Of a DNA stretch of 64,000 nucleotides, positions 1 through 10,855 are shown piece by piece. Numbering within the stretch: the first letter of the stretch is position 1; every line of letters starts with the position of its first letter. The notes under the pieces are model-generated. The model did no database searches. It was given only the letters and a program-made list of their open reading frames with translations, and was not told where the DNA came from. A program made the position numbers and the translations under genes. This DNA comes from Conchocele bisecta (taxonomy: Eukaryota; Mollusca; Bivalvia; Lucinida; Thyasiridae): contig CM055265.1 of assembly GCA_029237695.1 (NCBI GenBank), positions 73,199,912 to 73,263,911 on the forward strand. The letters are read 5' to 3'.

Positions 1-27
1 GTCCCCAGCGGGGCTCTGTAAGATGCC

Positions 28-111
28 TGTGATTTGGTGTGTGTGAATAGATGTGATTGTAGGTTCGCATGTGATTTGGTGTGTGTGAATAGATGTGATT
101 GTAGGTTCGCA
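28..111. repeat. Tandem duplication, 42 bp unit x2
   Basis: Two adjacent copies start TGTGATTTGGTGTGTGTGAA (28-69 and 70-111) and are essentially identical, suggesting a recent duplication. Confidence 0.9.
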
Positions 112-328
112 AAAGGAAATAGAATTGCAACTTACACCATTGTCTATTAAAGAGGCCGTGCAGGCACTTTGTTTATCAACCCTCGTTTAATTAACTCCGG
201 CATTTTAGTTTTTGGATTATAAGTTTTGTTTTCATCACCACACGGTTAAACACAAGGATACCGAGTTGAAACGTGTCGATGTCACAGACAATTGCATGAA
301 GTGATACTACGAGAAATTATACTGAATT

Positions 329-542
329 ATTAACCCTTAGATCGCTACACACAACAATTACCGTCTGCTGTTGCTTTATACCTAGCCTTATTTCTCAATA
401 AAACATGGTTTAACAGAACTTTAGAATCATTTCCAATGGAAATGATTCTAAAGTGCTGTCAAAGCATGTTTTTGGTGATAAGAATGGAAAATAGAAAATA
501 AACAGCAGACGACAAAAAATAATATAACGGTGTAAGGGTTAA
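329..542. mobile_element. Palindromic MITE, family P1 (ends TTAACCCTTA / TAAGGGTTAA)
   Basis: Inverted ends TTAACCCTTA and TAAGGGTTAA flank a central hairpin around AGAATCATTTCC/GGAAATGATTCT, with CGTCTGCTGTT / AACAGCAGACG subterminal arms. Further copies lie near 19899, 36508, 36770 and 50868. There is no coding capacity. Confidence 0.8.
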
Positions 543-828
543 GCATAGTTTTTGAGATACGACGCTTGGAGAGTCATTTTGTTATCCACCCGATATAATA
601 TACGAGGTGTGATCAAAACACTTGGAGTTTTTTAATAATTTATTTATTACCAGGTGCATAATCCTAACAGTTCACACCAATGTACACGTCGTCTGTTTAA
701 AGTACGTGGAGTCGCTGTTGCTTCGGACCCCACGCACGTTAAACACACCAAATTTGTTTATACAACAGTAAACGCAACGGTCCGTGGTTTTATTCCTTAA
801 ACGAAAACACCGAACGTTCCGACGTCAG
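543..828. other. No feature recognised
   Basis: Mixed-composition sequence without a credible exon or recognised repeat. It ends in the CAG target triplet of the next MITE. Confidence 0.5.
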
Positions 829-1011
829 GGGCCCGTTTCACTAAACAGTACGACAAAAATGTTCGTAAGTGCAAATTTAGGATCGTCTGAAAATTTCAAT
901 TGATGGATTTACATTTATTGAGCATAGGCATGCAGCCTATGCTCAATAAATTTAAATCCAATCATTGTTTACAAGAAAACACTGTTAATGTGAAATTTAC
1001 AGACTATCATT
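829..1011. mobile_element. Truncated 241 bp-type MITE (family H), Harbinger-related ends
   Basis: It starts GGGCCCGTTTCACTAAAC after a CAG triplet and carries the central palindrome around GCATGCAGCCTATGCTCAAT. The right third is missing after ACAGACTATCA. Confidence 0.8.
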
Positions 1012-1067
1012 CAATGCGGTAATGTGATATAAGTACTCGAATGTCTAGACAATCATTGAATAATGTT

Positions 1068-1255
1068 TAACCCTTTCAACCTTAACTAACTGGAATTGAC
1101 AGTGAAGTGTTACTTTAAGGACGAATCCAATCGCCATAAAATGACTAGTAAATTTATAAGAAGTGGGTGTTTTACTTGCAAAAAGTGCAGGTCCTGATGA
1201 GACGGCTCGTTACGAGCCGTCTCATCTGGAGCTACACTGTTTGCAAACACTGCTA
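1068..1255. mobile_element. Dispersed element beginning TTAACCCTTTCAACC, with GAGACGGCTCG hairpin
   Basis: It shares with 9243-9484 the AACCCTTTCA start, the -TAACTGGAAT- segment and a central hairpin (GATGAGACGGCTCG / CGAGCCGTCTCATC). The right end is degraded. Confidence 0.7.
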
Positions 1256-1880
1256 TAAATAGGATGGTCTAATTTTAATTTCTGTACTACATAAAATATA
1301 TTCAACATATGGAAAAAGTACACGTATTATTTGGTATAAATATATTGTATTCACATTATAGTTACATGCTATGTACACGATGTAAATCACGAGCAAACTC
1401 GATGTAATAAGAATGGGATTCAGAAGAAAGCAAGTTGCTAATGCAAATCCGTCTCCCGATGGGTGATAAGTCAATGTGACGGAGAGTCAACATGGATGGA
1501 TTGAATGAACCAGTCTATGGATAACTGGTCCACTCATTCGAATAATTATTACATCACGTGCATGTGTACACTCAATCCAACTCAGAGGCGTCACAATATT
1601 TTGGCGCCACGGCCCCAGTATTTTGGCGTGGCGGCCCTAATACTTTGGCAAGCGGGGTGGAGGTTGTGTGGCCCTAACGTACGTAAAATAGTGGCCTGTG
1701 CACCGGGAAATCGCGTCTGAGGCGTTCTGGTTTTCTAAATTATCTAGGGGAGGACACACAAACTCCTCTCCCGTCCTTAACCATTTGTTTACGACGGGGC
1801 CTCGCGGCCCCAATGTCTACTGCCTTCCGACGCGCCTACAACTGTCGGCTAGTGGGACGTCCTATGCTACGCCATAACAT
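1256..1880. other. Noncoding; short tandem repeat at about 1587-1660
   Basis: About three imperfect ~25 bp units of the form ATTTTGGCG(C/T)CACGGCCCC lie at 1587-1660. No exon was supported in the remainder. Confidence 0.5.
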
Positions 1881-1884
1881 GTAG

Positions 1885-2075
1885 GGTCCCTGATCATCTA
1901 ATGAGTCATGCATAATTGCTTCGTAATTGTGATGGGATATAAGCATAACATACATGTGAACATTCTATTCTTACTATATCCTACACTGTGCATGGAGTTG
2001 CCATGTCGGCCATCTTAGCGTGTACCAGCCATCAGCCAGTGTTACCTCTTATTGCGTTTGACACATACACTAATA
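1885..2075. repeat. Dispersed repeat shared with 43183-43340
   Basis: Both copies carry GTGATGGGATAT, ATGTGAACATT, a CATGGAGTNGCCA block, CAGCCATCAGNCAGT and a GCGTTTGACA-like end in the same order. Confidence 0.6.
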
Positions 2076-3321
2076 AGATGACAAACACATGAATAAAATT
2101 GGGTACACCATGATGGGGAGACATCAAACTACTGCGTGGTGTGCCTTGTCAAATTTATATACAAAATCTGATATCTGAAGGGTTTGTTGACCCTTTGTTA
2201 AAATGTTTGAGAATTCAGTAAAGACTGTGTAAGAGTAAGAACAACACACAGTGCTGTAGATATGTACATGTACCTGTATTATCATAAATACTGTATCGAT
2301 ACAGTGCATCAGTTTGACATTTTACACATTGAAAACGTGCCCATTGTATAAGTTGTGAGTGATGGTAGAAATGCCCAGATATCTAGCTTTGTGTGTAGTC
2401 TGCTGGAATAATATTTATAGGACGGTGTCGTCCTATATATGTGGGAAGTATTGCACTAAATGTTATTAGATTGTCTGCCATATTATTTACTGTAGGTGTC
2501 AAACCTTCCAAGTGGTGAAACTGTACGATAACATGTACAAACTTAAATGGCGGAGATGGCAACTTAAAGCCCCTATACGGCTCAAGTTGCCGAATGTGGC
2601 CTCCTATTGGGGTTTCCCACACATAAATCCAACAGGTTTCTATTTACACACACTTTGAAACTGTTTGCATTCATTTTGGTACAAAAATGAGTTTGTAGTC
2701 GATGAAAATATCAATATGTGTTGATAAACAAACAGCAGGTGCGTGTTCAAAGTCCGATCGATTTTCCGATAGACGCTCGGGTCAACTGCTCAACTCCCTG
2801 ATTCGCGGCCGATCAATTCCGATAGCCGGAGTTTATCGACTCGCTTCCGAGCCGAAGCCGTTGGGTTACGGAAATTAATTTGTCAATATTGACATTTTGC
2901 ACTGAGTGGTACACAAAACAAGTTTGTGTTGTCTTCACATTGCGATTAAGATGTAAATCTGAAGACTTGAGATGTATCTATTAGGCAGTATATGTTAGTC
3001 TTGTGTACTAAATCAGTTGCCAAACATGTTTTTGTGTTTCAAAAAATCGGAAAATTGTAATACTGAGCCATTCAGGGCCTTTAATGCGCTGTACAATTTA
3101 CTCTAAGAAGAACAGGGTCAGATATACTTTATATAGATATTCAGTCACATGTATGATTCCACTTCATTTGAAACAAACGGTCATATTCTATGTATAGTCA
3201 GTCCTTAATCAAAGTGGCGATAAATCATCAATATGATATGCACGTGCCGTTATATCAAATGACCCTTTCAACACTACATACATATACACACGTATTATTT
3301 GATCACTCCTCGTATATCCAG
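2076..3321. other. Likely upstream intron; no feature recognised
   Basis: AT-rich sequence with only short chance open frames. I searched it for a SUEL-type exon with the Cys and GRxSC pattern and found none. A GC-richer patch at 2750-2870 has no coding signature. Confidence 0.5.
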
Positions 3322-3517
3322 AAGCGGAGACGCGGTACGCGTGTATATCGGGCGGGTATGGCGGTGACGACCGACTGGGCCTGGGCGAGCGGGAGTTCGG
3401 GGACGGCGACTTCGGCGACTTCGGTGACTTCGAGTCCACTGAGATGGGCGATGGGGATGGGCTATTGGGCGGGGGCGGGCTCACGGGCGGCTCGCTCACA
3501 TGTCCGCTCGGTAACAG
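3322..3517 (+). CDS. Exon A: end of an upstream domain, acidic Gly/Asp linker, first strand of the SUEL lectin domain
   Basis: The exon follows a pyrimidine-rich acceptor ending TATCCAG and stops at a strong donor (AACAG|GTACGT). It begins with two bases of a split codon (phase 1) and ends in phase 2. It opens with AETRYACI, which resembles the last strand of a SUEL domain (typical ending: Y-L-x-V-x-Y-x-C), so a second lectin domain probably lies in exons left of the window. A linker rich in Gly, Asp, Glu and Phe follows, with GDF repeated at residues 28-36. The last residues, SLTCPLGN (57-64), match the L-x-C-P-x-G start of SUEL domains and splice directly onto exon B. The linker is probably extracellular and flexible. 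The exon start is less certain than its end. Confidence 0.72.
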
Positions 3518-4069
3518 GTACGTCAAGCTACAGTGGGCGGCGTTATAAAAAGGACGGTCATATGTATATCACTGGTGAAGCTTTCACATCAAACAATGCG
3601 CCGGTTTCCTGACGAGACATCACTGTTAGAGCTAGTAACCGGTACCTGATATACTGTCTGTTTCACGAAACCTGTCCAAATGTTACGGTCATATAAACAA
3701 TGCAAAAACATTTTTTTTCATACTATTAAATTTTCGCCAAATTTAAGAATAAACCTTTTTATTTCGTGATAATTTGCACAATATTGATTTTATTACGAAA
3801 AAAATAAATATTTCCCCATGTTAAATCGCCATAGACATATTCACAGGGTGAAGATGTCTATGGGGATTTAACATGAGGAACTTTTTCTAATTTCAGAAAT
3901 AGTGGATGGATTTTCAAAATTTAACTTTTGTTTTCTTAGTTAGATCATTTCCAAGCTATTTTGTTTTAGTAGTAGTTCGTCATCCGGGCGCATATTTCGA
4001 CGTGAAACATTTTACGCTTGGGCGGCGTGCACCACCAGAATGTATGCCGTATTCAAAGCAGGCATTGTA
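3518..4069. other. Intron 1, left part, with a small foldback at 3815-3885
   Basis: An inverted pair (CCCCATGTTAAATCGCCATAG against CTATGGGGATTTAACATG) forms a hairpin at about 3815-3875. The rest is AT-rich without recognised features. Confidence 0.6.
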
Positions 4070-4573
4070 TTAAGAACATGCCCTCTCAGTAGGCACAAAC
4101 TGTTCTGTATAGGAATTAAATAAGTGTATAATTGTGTCACTATTCCACCAGTTCTAAAAATGCCCGGTATACAGATATAATCATTTAGTAATATTTATTT
4201 TACTAATAGTGACGCGCGGTGGTATTAGGCTATTTTCATATGCAAATGAGGCATGATATTTTTTTAATTATTTACACTAATTAAATGCGTCGCCTGAAAA
4301 CAATAATACATCCGACAGATTATAAAATATGATCATTGCACATCAAAAAATAAATACAGAGAACAAATAGTAATGTCCGTTATCATTTTAAGGAAACACG
4401 GTTATCGCCCCTTATATCAGTGTGGACATTTACGTCTGATATAAATTGTATAATCATGCCTATCAATACGTTGGGTAATGGTTAATCAATGTTTATTTTG
4501 CCAGAAAATGTCTCAGATGATGTCTCTGATATACAGAACATGTTGTGCCTACTGAGTGGGCATGTACCTTTAA
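4070..4573. mobile_element. piggyBac-like MITE (family T), full length
   Basis: About 505 bp bounded by TTAA, with degenerate left end GAACATGCCCTCTCAGTAGG and right end CCTACTGAGTGGGCATGTAC. It contains the shared internal blocks GATATCAG/TATATCAG and TCATTTGCATATG-like palindromic sequence. Related copies lie at 12403, 45868, 54009, 54532, 55745 and 60775. Confidence 0.85.
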
Positions 4574-5660
4574 TATTATCAGTGTGAACAGTGTAGACTA
4601 AGACAAGTAGCCTATTTCACCAAAATACCTTGCTAAGTACACTTTGAGGGAGAACTTTATGTTTTCCAATCACCGTGGGTTTCCCCGATGACGTCATCGC
4701 TAAACGTACAGTCGTTGTTACACTACTTATGATTGGCCGATAACCGCGGAAGGCAAGTCGCATGCGCGCATAAACCGGGAACAAGATAAGAAAACCAACC
4801 AAAAAGATCTTTACAATGAGATGACGTCACACGGAATTCCGGATGAACATAGATTGGAAAAAATGGCTTCCCGAGAAATGATAGAAATGTCTGTGCGATT
4901 AAAGTGTCTGTCGTGACCAAAGGACGGGTATAAATGTTGGTTTGGTCAAATGTTCGATTGGAAACAATGTTTTCTCTATTCAAAATGTTTGTTTACGGGC
5001 CGGGACGACGTAAAAGTGTATTTTGAACCCGATGTTTATTCCTTTATATAGCAGTATTGGCCTCGGAAATGTGTCCGTACTTTCACGACCGAGCAATGAT
5101 GATAATTTTTTAAAACAAAACAATCGATAGCTCGAAAACGCGTTGACATAGCGCATCGGGGAATATATCGTTGCGGAATACTAACATTGTCCCAACGTCT
5201 GCAATAGGCGACAATGATATAACTCGGTTGACGTTTCGTGAGAGTCCGTTGTCTCGAGGCCGTCCGGGTTCGGCCTATTAAAAACGTCGTAACCTTGTAA
5301 TATGGAGTATATGGAGGAAGTAATTATTGTTTAGCTTATTTTATTTCTTCATTTATTGATGCTTTTAGGCATATTTAATGTATTTATAGACCTCGGTCCG
5401 TTACTTCAACCTGTGATATAAACAGGCAATTAAATATCATGATGTCAAACTCTGAACGTTGTATAATTCCATGTGCAGCCCAAATGCCGTCTAACTACAT
5501 ACTGTTTTTTTGGTTAAAAATGTGATTATTTTGTTTATTTCTCCATAACAGTATATGTTGTTACCACTCATTTGAACCGTTTCGTCGAGAACTACTTTCG
5601 AAATAAGTATATTTTTTCTCAAATTTCTTATTCTTCTGTAATCTCTCTATTCTCTACAAG
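4574..5660. other. Intron 1, right part; small MITE fragments
   Basis: 4612-4660 matches one arm of the GTATACTTTG hairpin family (8338, 33843). 5537-5598 matches one arm of the hairpin at 22140-22236 (ATATGTTG...CCACTCATTTGAACCGT). Nothing else was recognised up to the exon B acceptor. Confidence 0.55.
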
Positions 5661-5878
5661 AGCCAGCATTCTCGTGAAGCGAGTTGCGTACGGCGTCAGT
5701 ATGATTGGGTCCCGCTGTGAGACGGCCAGTTACTGTCGGGAGGAGTTCGATACGGGAGACGTGATTGCCGGCCGGTGCGACGGCCGCTCGTCCTGCTTCA
5801 TCGACTACCTGCCGCCCGTCTTCCTCAAATGTGGCCGCCGGAGCAGCTATACCCTTGTGGAATATGAGTGTATCGACG
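5661..5878 (+). CDS. Exon B: body of the SUEL (rhamnose-binding-type) lectin domain
   Basis: The acceptor is TTCTCTACAAG and the donor CGACG|GTAAGT. The exon enters in phase 2 (a split Arg at residue 65 completes with exon A) and exits in phase 1. Residues 66-137 contain the SUEL hallmarks: ILVKRVAYG (68-76), paired cysteines SRC/SYC (84 and 90), GRCDGRSSC (102-110) and the closing strand YTLVEYEC (128-135). SUEL domains are extracellular folds that bind rhamnose or galactose in egg lectins, or protein partners in latrophilins and EVA-1. The two sugar-contact motifs of classical rhamnose-binding lectins are altered: YGR reads YGV, and the DPC motif reads LKC. Rhamnose binding is therefore doubtful and a protein or different glycan ligand is possible. 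The last seven codons and the donor are the seed of the tandem repeat that follows. Confidence 0.85.
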
Positions 5879-7250
5879 GTAAGTCGTTTATATTCGTTGA
5901 ATATGAGTGTATTGATTGTAAGTCATTTATATGAGTGTATGTGTAGAATATGAGTGTATTATGGAATATGAGTGCAATGTCGGAATGTCGTTTATATTCG
6001 TGGAATATACTTGTATTGGTGGAATATGAGTGTATTATGGAATATAAGTTCATTTTCGGAATGTCGTTTATTTTTGCGGAATATGGGTGAATTGGTGGAT
6101 TGTCGTTTACATTTTTAGAATATGAGTGTATTGATGGTAAGTTATATACATTGTACATGTATATATATTTGTGGACTATGAGTGCATTGACAGAAGGTTG
6201 TTTGTGGTTGTGGAAAATGAATGTATTGACGGTAAGTCGTTGATATTTGTGGGATACGAGTGTATTGACGGTAAATCATGTAAAGTGGAATGTGAGTGCA
6301 TTTGTGGAATATGAGAGTATTGGTGGAATATGAGTGTATTATGGATCATGAGTGCATTGTCGGATTGTCGTTTATTTTTGTGAAATATGAGTGTATGTGT
6401 GGAATATGAATGCAGTGACTGTAATTCGTTTATTTCTGTGGCATATGAACTACGTGTATTGAAAGTAAGTCGTTTATATTTGTGAGATATGAGTGCATTG
6501 ACGGAATGTCATTTATACTTGTGGAATATGAATGTATTGACGGTAAATCGTGTTTATTTGTGTATTATGCGTGTATTGAAGGTAAATCGCTAACGTTTGT
6601 GGAATATGAGTGTATCGACGGTAAGTCGTTTATATTTGTATATCGTTTATAGTTTGTGGACTATTAGTGTATTTGTGAAATATGAGTGCATTGATGAAAT
6701 GTCGTTTATATTTGTTGAATATAAGTGCATTGATACTTACTGTAAGCCGTTCATATTTGTGGAATATGCGTGCATTGATACTTACTGTAAGACGTTTATA
6801 TTTGTGGAATATGAGTGTGTTGATAGTAAGTCGTTTATATTTGTTGAATATGAGTGTATTGATAGTAAGTCTTTTATATTTGTGAAATATGAGTGTATTA
6901 ATAGTAAGTGGTTTATATTTGTTGAATATGAGTGCATTGATACTTACGGTAAGACGTTTATATTTGTGGAATATGAGTGTGTTGATAGTAAGTCGTTTAT
7001 ATTTGTTGAATATGAGTGCATTAATAGTAAGTCGTTTATATTTGTGAAATATGAGTGTATTAATAGTAAGTGGTTTATATTTGTTGAGTATGAGTGTATT
7101 GATACTTACGGTAAGACGTTTATATTTGTGGAATATGAGTGTGTTGATAGTAAGTCGTTTATATTTGTTGAATATGAGTGTATTGATAGTAAGTCGTTTA
7201 TATTTGTGGAATATGTATGTATTGATAGTAAGTCGTTTATATTGTGGAAA
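5865..7250 (+). repeat. 39 bp minisatellite made of the exon B end plus its splice donor
   Basis: The unit encodes VEYECIDSKSFIF in the exon frame. It contains the last seven codons of exon B, the GTAAGT donor and about 19 intron bases. Near-exon units (5865-5935) and a younger homogeneous block (6597-7250) flank more diverged units. Several units are 45 bp, containing GATACTTACGGTAAGACG, and give a 162 bp higher-order period (for example 6941 to 7103). More than a dozen exact GTAAGT or GTAAGA donors are preserved. Readthrough from exon B meets a stop at 5932-5934. Confidence 0.92.
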
Positions 7251-8337
7251 TGCTTTGTTATTAGAAGCATATTGTGGATTTTGTTCTTCTTTCGTGGCAA
7301 TGGTGGTGTCACTGACTGTCTACTTTCTGCTTGTACACATATTTAGGGACAGTGTAATCACAGTACCATCCTTGGTATACGATACTCATATCATTGGCAG
7401 TGATTAACCGCTTCAATGATAGACTGAGGGCGTCATTTGTCATTCCGGGCCGACACGGAAAACAGACTTCAGAATGTGTTGCGCCCATACAACTGGTTGA
7501 CACTTTATACGATAAGTGTGTTCTTTATGCACTTACGTGTGTAAAGTTAGGCGGTATTTGAAGCAATCAATCTTTTAAAGTATGTATGATTTGTAGTGTC
7601 ACATGGCCGACTTTGACTTTTGTCGCTGTGCCACAATAGTGGTTGCTAAGCAACCGGCGTTGATACATTCGACTCTTGCGGTCACATGTGACTGGATGTC
7701 ATCTAACTTACTGTAGCGGATACCTTGTAGTGTATTTTTGTCATAATGGAATATTACTATGTTTGCGCAATGCTTGACGATGTTCCAGTTCCTTAGGGTT
7801 GAAAGGGTTAATGTCTTAAATGGAGGAGCAGATAAATGCAGTTCACGTATTCTACCGGCATCTGATATGACAGCAGATTGATATATGTATCGTGAATCGA
7901 TAGAACCCGAATTTGGAGTTTGTGGTTGAAAATTGATGATGTAATCGGTCTGTAAGCAACGCATGTTGGACATTTTATTGGCCAACTATTGAAAAAGCTT
8001 TCACTCCTTAGGGTATTTTGACAGTAAAAGGGGGACCGAACGAACGGTGAATGTGTCGATAATTGGCGATTTCTGTCGTTTGTAATGTTGTATTAGTAGT
8101 TGCTATGTAAATTATCTGAAACCAACGAAATCCACCCAAATCTACCCAAATCCACAATCAATAACCATATGATGCCCATATAATGACCATAAATGACCTA
8201 AAGTTCCACTCGCCCAGATTCATACATTCCTTATGTTTTAATGTTTATGCCGCACTGTCACTTCAAATTACCACTGGTCCGGATTCAAATAGAAAATTCA
8301 TTGTCCACTACGAGCGGACGAGTGGATTTGTCGAGAC
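7251..8337. other. Intron 2, middle; no feature recognised
   Basis: Noncoding sequence with short chance open frames only. Confidence 0.5.
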
Positions 8338-8642
8338 CTGTAGCCCATTTCATCAAACTTGCAAAGTATACTTATCTAGCAAAGTATACTTTGAGGGAGC
8401 AATCATTTATTTTTCCGGAAATGAATAATTTCATATAGAACTAACAACTGCATATATTTGATGATTAAAAGTATGCAGAATTAGTATACTGAATTTATTA
8501 CATTATCACAGCCAAATTGGCTGTGATAATGTAATAACTTCAGTATAATAAAAATTAATAAATTTATCATAAAATTGAAAATGTCTCCCTCAAAGTATAC
8601 TTTGCTAGGAAAGTATACTTTGCAATGTTGATGAAATCGGCT
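8338..8642. mobile_element. Palindromic MITE, family G (GCAAAGTATACTT arms)
   Basis: Inverted arms with TTGCAAAGTATACTT and TATACTTTG(A/C)GGGAG surround the hairpin TTACATTATCACAGCCAA/TTGGCTGTGATAATGTAA. A second copy is at 33843-34112. Confidence 0.85.
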
Positions 8643-8659
8643 ACTGATAACACATAAAC

Positions 8660-9060
8660 CCTATGTCTCTAGTCACAGTGACATATATGTGGCTGTGACT
8701 GGAGAAATGGGGCTTATGGGTTTTGCGACCAGTGTAGATCCAGATCAGCCTGTGCATCATGCACAGGTTGATCAGGATCTGCACCGTTCGCCTTTCCATC
8801 AATGAAACACCGGTCATGCTTATAAATCAGGCATTTTACCATTCTGATACGCAGTTGGATGCTGTGCAATCATGAATATACAGTATCATCTGAGATAAAT
8901 GACAAAGTAACCCATCAAAAATAAGAACACAGACGTTATATTGGTGTTCGGTTTAGATGGTCCCACTGTAGATCATTATCAGGTTACAGGAGTGTGCTAT
9001 TTGATCAAGGGTTACACTGGTCACACATCCCATAAGCCCTATTTCTCCAGTCATTGTCAC
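8660..9060. repeat. Dispersed palindromic repeat with GATCCAGATCAGCCTG hairpin
   Basis: Inverted arms AGATCCAGATCAGCCTGTGC and GCACAGGTTGATCAGGATCT lie at about 8728-8782. Flanking segments mention 'cataaaccct...ctagtcacag' on both sides in inverted form (8650-8690, 9028-9058). Related copies lie at 37640-37860 and 62170-62255. Confidence 0.65.
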
Positions 9061-9242
9061 TTATATACATGCTAAACTATTCTCCCGCTGATATTTCCAG
9101 AATGGGCTATATTCCATTGTTATTCAGGCATATGAGCGCTGCCAGACATACGTGTGTTATTTGCAATGATGTAGGCACAATACTGATAGATACAAATTAC
9201 AGTGAAGCTCATCAATTGACTTGTGTTTGGTATCTGGCGTAC

Positions 9243-9484
9243 TAACCCTTTCACCCCTAAGTAACTGGAATGGATTTTATATGTTAATTTCCGGACCAAT
9301 CCAGTCGTCACAATATGATTTTCTGACTAGTCCATTTATGAAAAGGGGGTGTTTTGTTCTCAAAAATGTGACAATTACTTGCAAAAAAATGCAGATCCTG
9401 ATGAGACGGCTCGTCACGAGCCGGCTCATCTGGATCTACACTTTTTGCCAATACCATTACAGGCCTGTGGTGTTGAAAGGGTTA
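9243..9484. mobile_element. Element with TAACCCTTTCA ends, full length
   Basis: Terminal inverted repeats TAACCCTTTCA and TGAAAGGGTTAA bound about 240 bp with a central GATGAGACGGCTCG hairpin. It resembles 1068-1255, and its right end lies 40 bp before exon C. Confidence 0.8.
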
Positions 9485-9525
9485 ACAATGTGCCATTATA
9501 TAGGCGTATCCTCTGCTATTACCAG

Positions 9526-9718
9526 AATGGGCGACATTCGGGGTATGCGAGTCCGTGAGTACCGTAGCCCGCGGGCCGAGTATCTTCATCACGTCGCCAG
9601 GGTACCTGAGTTCGCGGGGACCCGGTAGTCGGCGGGGCACCCAGATGTGCGAGTGTATCGTCCAATCGGAGGACAGGTCCAGCGTCTACCTCGATTATCT
9701 TCAAACTCAGATGTCAAG
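9526..9718 (+). CDS. Exon C: N-terminal half of the CUB domain
   Basis: The acceptor has a good pyrimidine tract (CCTCTGCTATTACCAG) and the donor is TCAAG|GTAACC. It enters in phase 1, completing a Glu codon with exon B, and exits in phase 2. Reading that frame gives a CUB-like N-terminal half: Cys145, the phrase IFITSPGY (157-164) that matches the family's I-x-S-P-G-Y-P turn, and MCEC (178-181) where CUB domains have their second cysteine followed by alternating hydrophobics. SSVYLDYL (189-196) would be the next beta strand. CUB domains are extracellular beta sandwiches found in receptors and matrix proteases. The other two frames are closed or lack family features, and the phase fit at both ends supports the model. 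Confidence 0.78.
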
Positions 9719-9949
9719 GTAACCGGTACATGGTGTGGGTTATCACTGGTGGGCGGTGGGGGGATAATGGACTGGCCGTAAAATGGAGTAGCCAGGGAGT
9801 GCGAGGTGTGCAAATCTAACCACATTTTAGGGTTGCGTTCGCACCCTTCGCACCCCTGGCCACTCCACTGTTTATATGTTTAGTTTAACTTATATTGTCT
9901 AGGGAAATAACTACTCTTTAGGGAAATACATGTAACTACAATATAGGTG

Positions 9950-10175
9950 ATGCAGTCAAACCCCTCATAACCGGACACTCGTGAACATATAGATGTTTAC
10001 CTTAGATGTGTTTCGCTGTTATGATTCTCTGATTACAATAACTTTTAATCATTGCAAAACACTAGAATGTGTCATAAAGTGCTCACATGTCTCATTTACA
10101 GTGGAACATCAAACCGGACACCGTGGCGACCTGACAGGGTGTCCGGTTTGGAGAGAAGTTCCACTGTATAAGTAT
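9950..10175. repeat. CCGGTTT inverted repeat (dispersed family C)
   Basis: CAGTGGAACATCAAACCGGA and TCCGGTTTGGAGAGAAGTTCC face each other at about 10100-10168, and a related half-copy (CATAACCGGACACTCG) lies at 9967. Similar hairpins are at 13535-13608 and 18650-18780. Confidence 0.65.
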
Positions 10176-10507
10176 TGCTTTAAGATCACTATACTCGAGG
10201 AAATTGAATTCAGAAATCATTTAATTCGGGGAAGTAAGCTCCCGCGCCTGTTTTCAAACTTGATCCACAATTCTCATCCCATCCCTCCCTTGGCAACCAC
10301 TTTGCTACGCCATAACGACATTGGAGACACAATAAATAGTACTTTCTCCCAAAACTGTATTTATTGCTCCGACTGTCTGGTGGAAAAGTTCCTGTATGAC
10401 TCGATTAAAGTTTAATTACAAGGGAATACAATACTTCCGTCGTAATTCCACCCAACTAGTATTATGAACTGAGGTCCCGTCTCTGTACGATATTCTATGG
10501 AAGCGTC
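10176..10507. other. Intron 3; no feature recognised
   Basis: Noncoding, no supported exon. Confidence 0.5.
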
Positions 10508-10510
10508 CTG

Positions 10511-10751
10511 GGACCCGTTTCACTAAACTTCGTACGACTAAAATATTCGTAAGTGCAAATTTAGGATCGTCTGGAAATTTCAAATTATGGATTTACATTT
10601 ATTGAGCATAGGCTGCATATGCAGCCTATGCTCAATAAATGTAAATCCAATAATTGTTTACATGAAAACATTGTTAATGTGAAATTTACAGACTATCATA
10701 ATTTTGCACTTACGAACATTTTAGTCGTACGAAGTTTAGTGAAACGGGCCC
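10511..10751. mobile_element. 241 bp palindromic MITE (family H), complete, CTG target duplication
   Basis: The ends GGACCCGTTTCACTAAACTT and AAGTTTAGTGAAACGGGCCC are flanked by CTG on both sides (10508-10510, 10752-10754). The centre is a near-perfect palindrome around GCTGCATATGCAGC. It has no coding capacity and was probably mobilised by a Harbinger-type transposase such as the relic at 14470-17779. Confidence 0.9.
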
Positions 10752-10769
10752 CTGGTGTCAATGCTACAC

Positions 10770-10855
10770 TGTATTATTTCTCCTAATCTCCTAATTAGGA
10801 GTTACTATCTCCTATTTAGGACTAATTAGGAGATAAATATATTTGAGTATTGGTA
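10770..10855. repeat. CTCCTAATTAGGAG-type palindromic repeat
   Basis: Several overlapping CTAATTAGG palindromes occur here. A larger array of the same motif lies at 45570-45850. Confidence 0.7.

Noticed and set aside
3190..3612. 140-codon + strand frame across exon A
   Set aside because: A different frame (…GGYGGDDRLGLGERE…SLTCPLGN) gives the acidic linker and SUEL start and matches exon B in phase; the longer frame runs through the donor.
6597..7346. 249-codon + strand frame of VEYECIDSKSFIF repeats
   Set aside because: It is the translation of the 39 bp minisatellite. It has no start context or homology beyond the exon B end, and a stop separates it from exon B. It is treated as intronic repeat.
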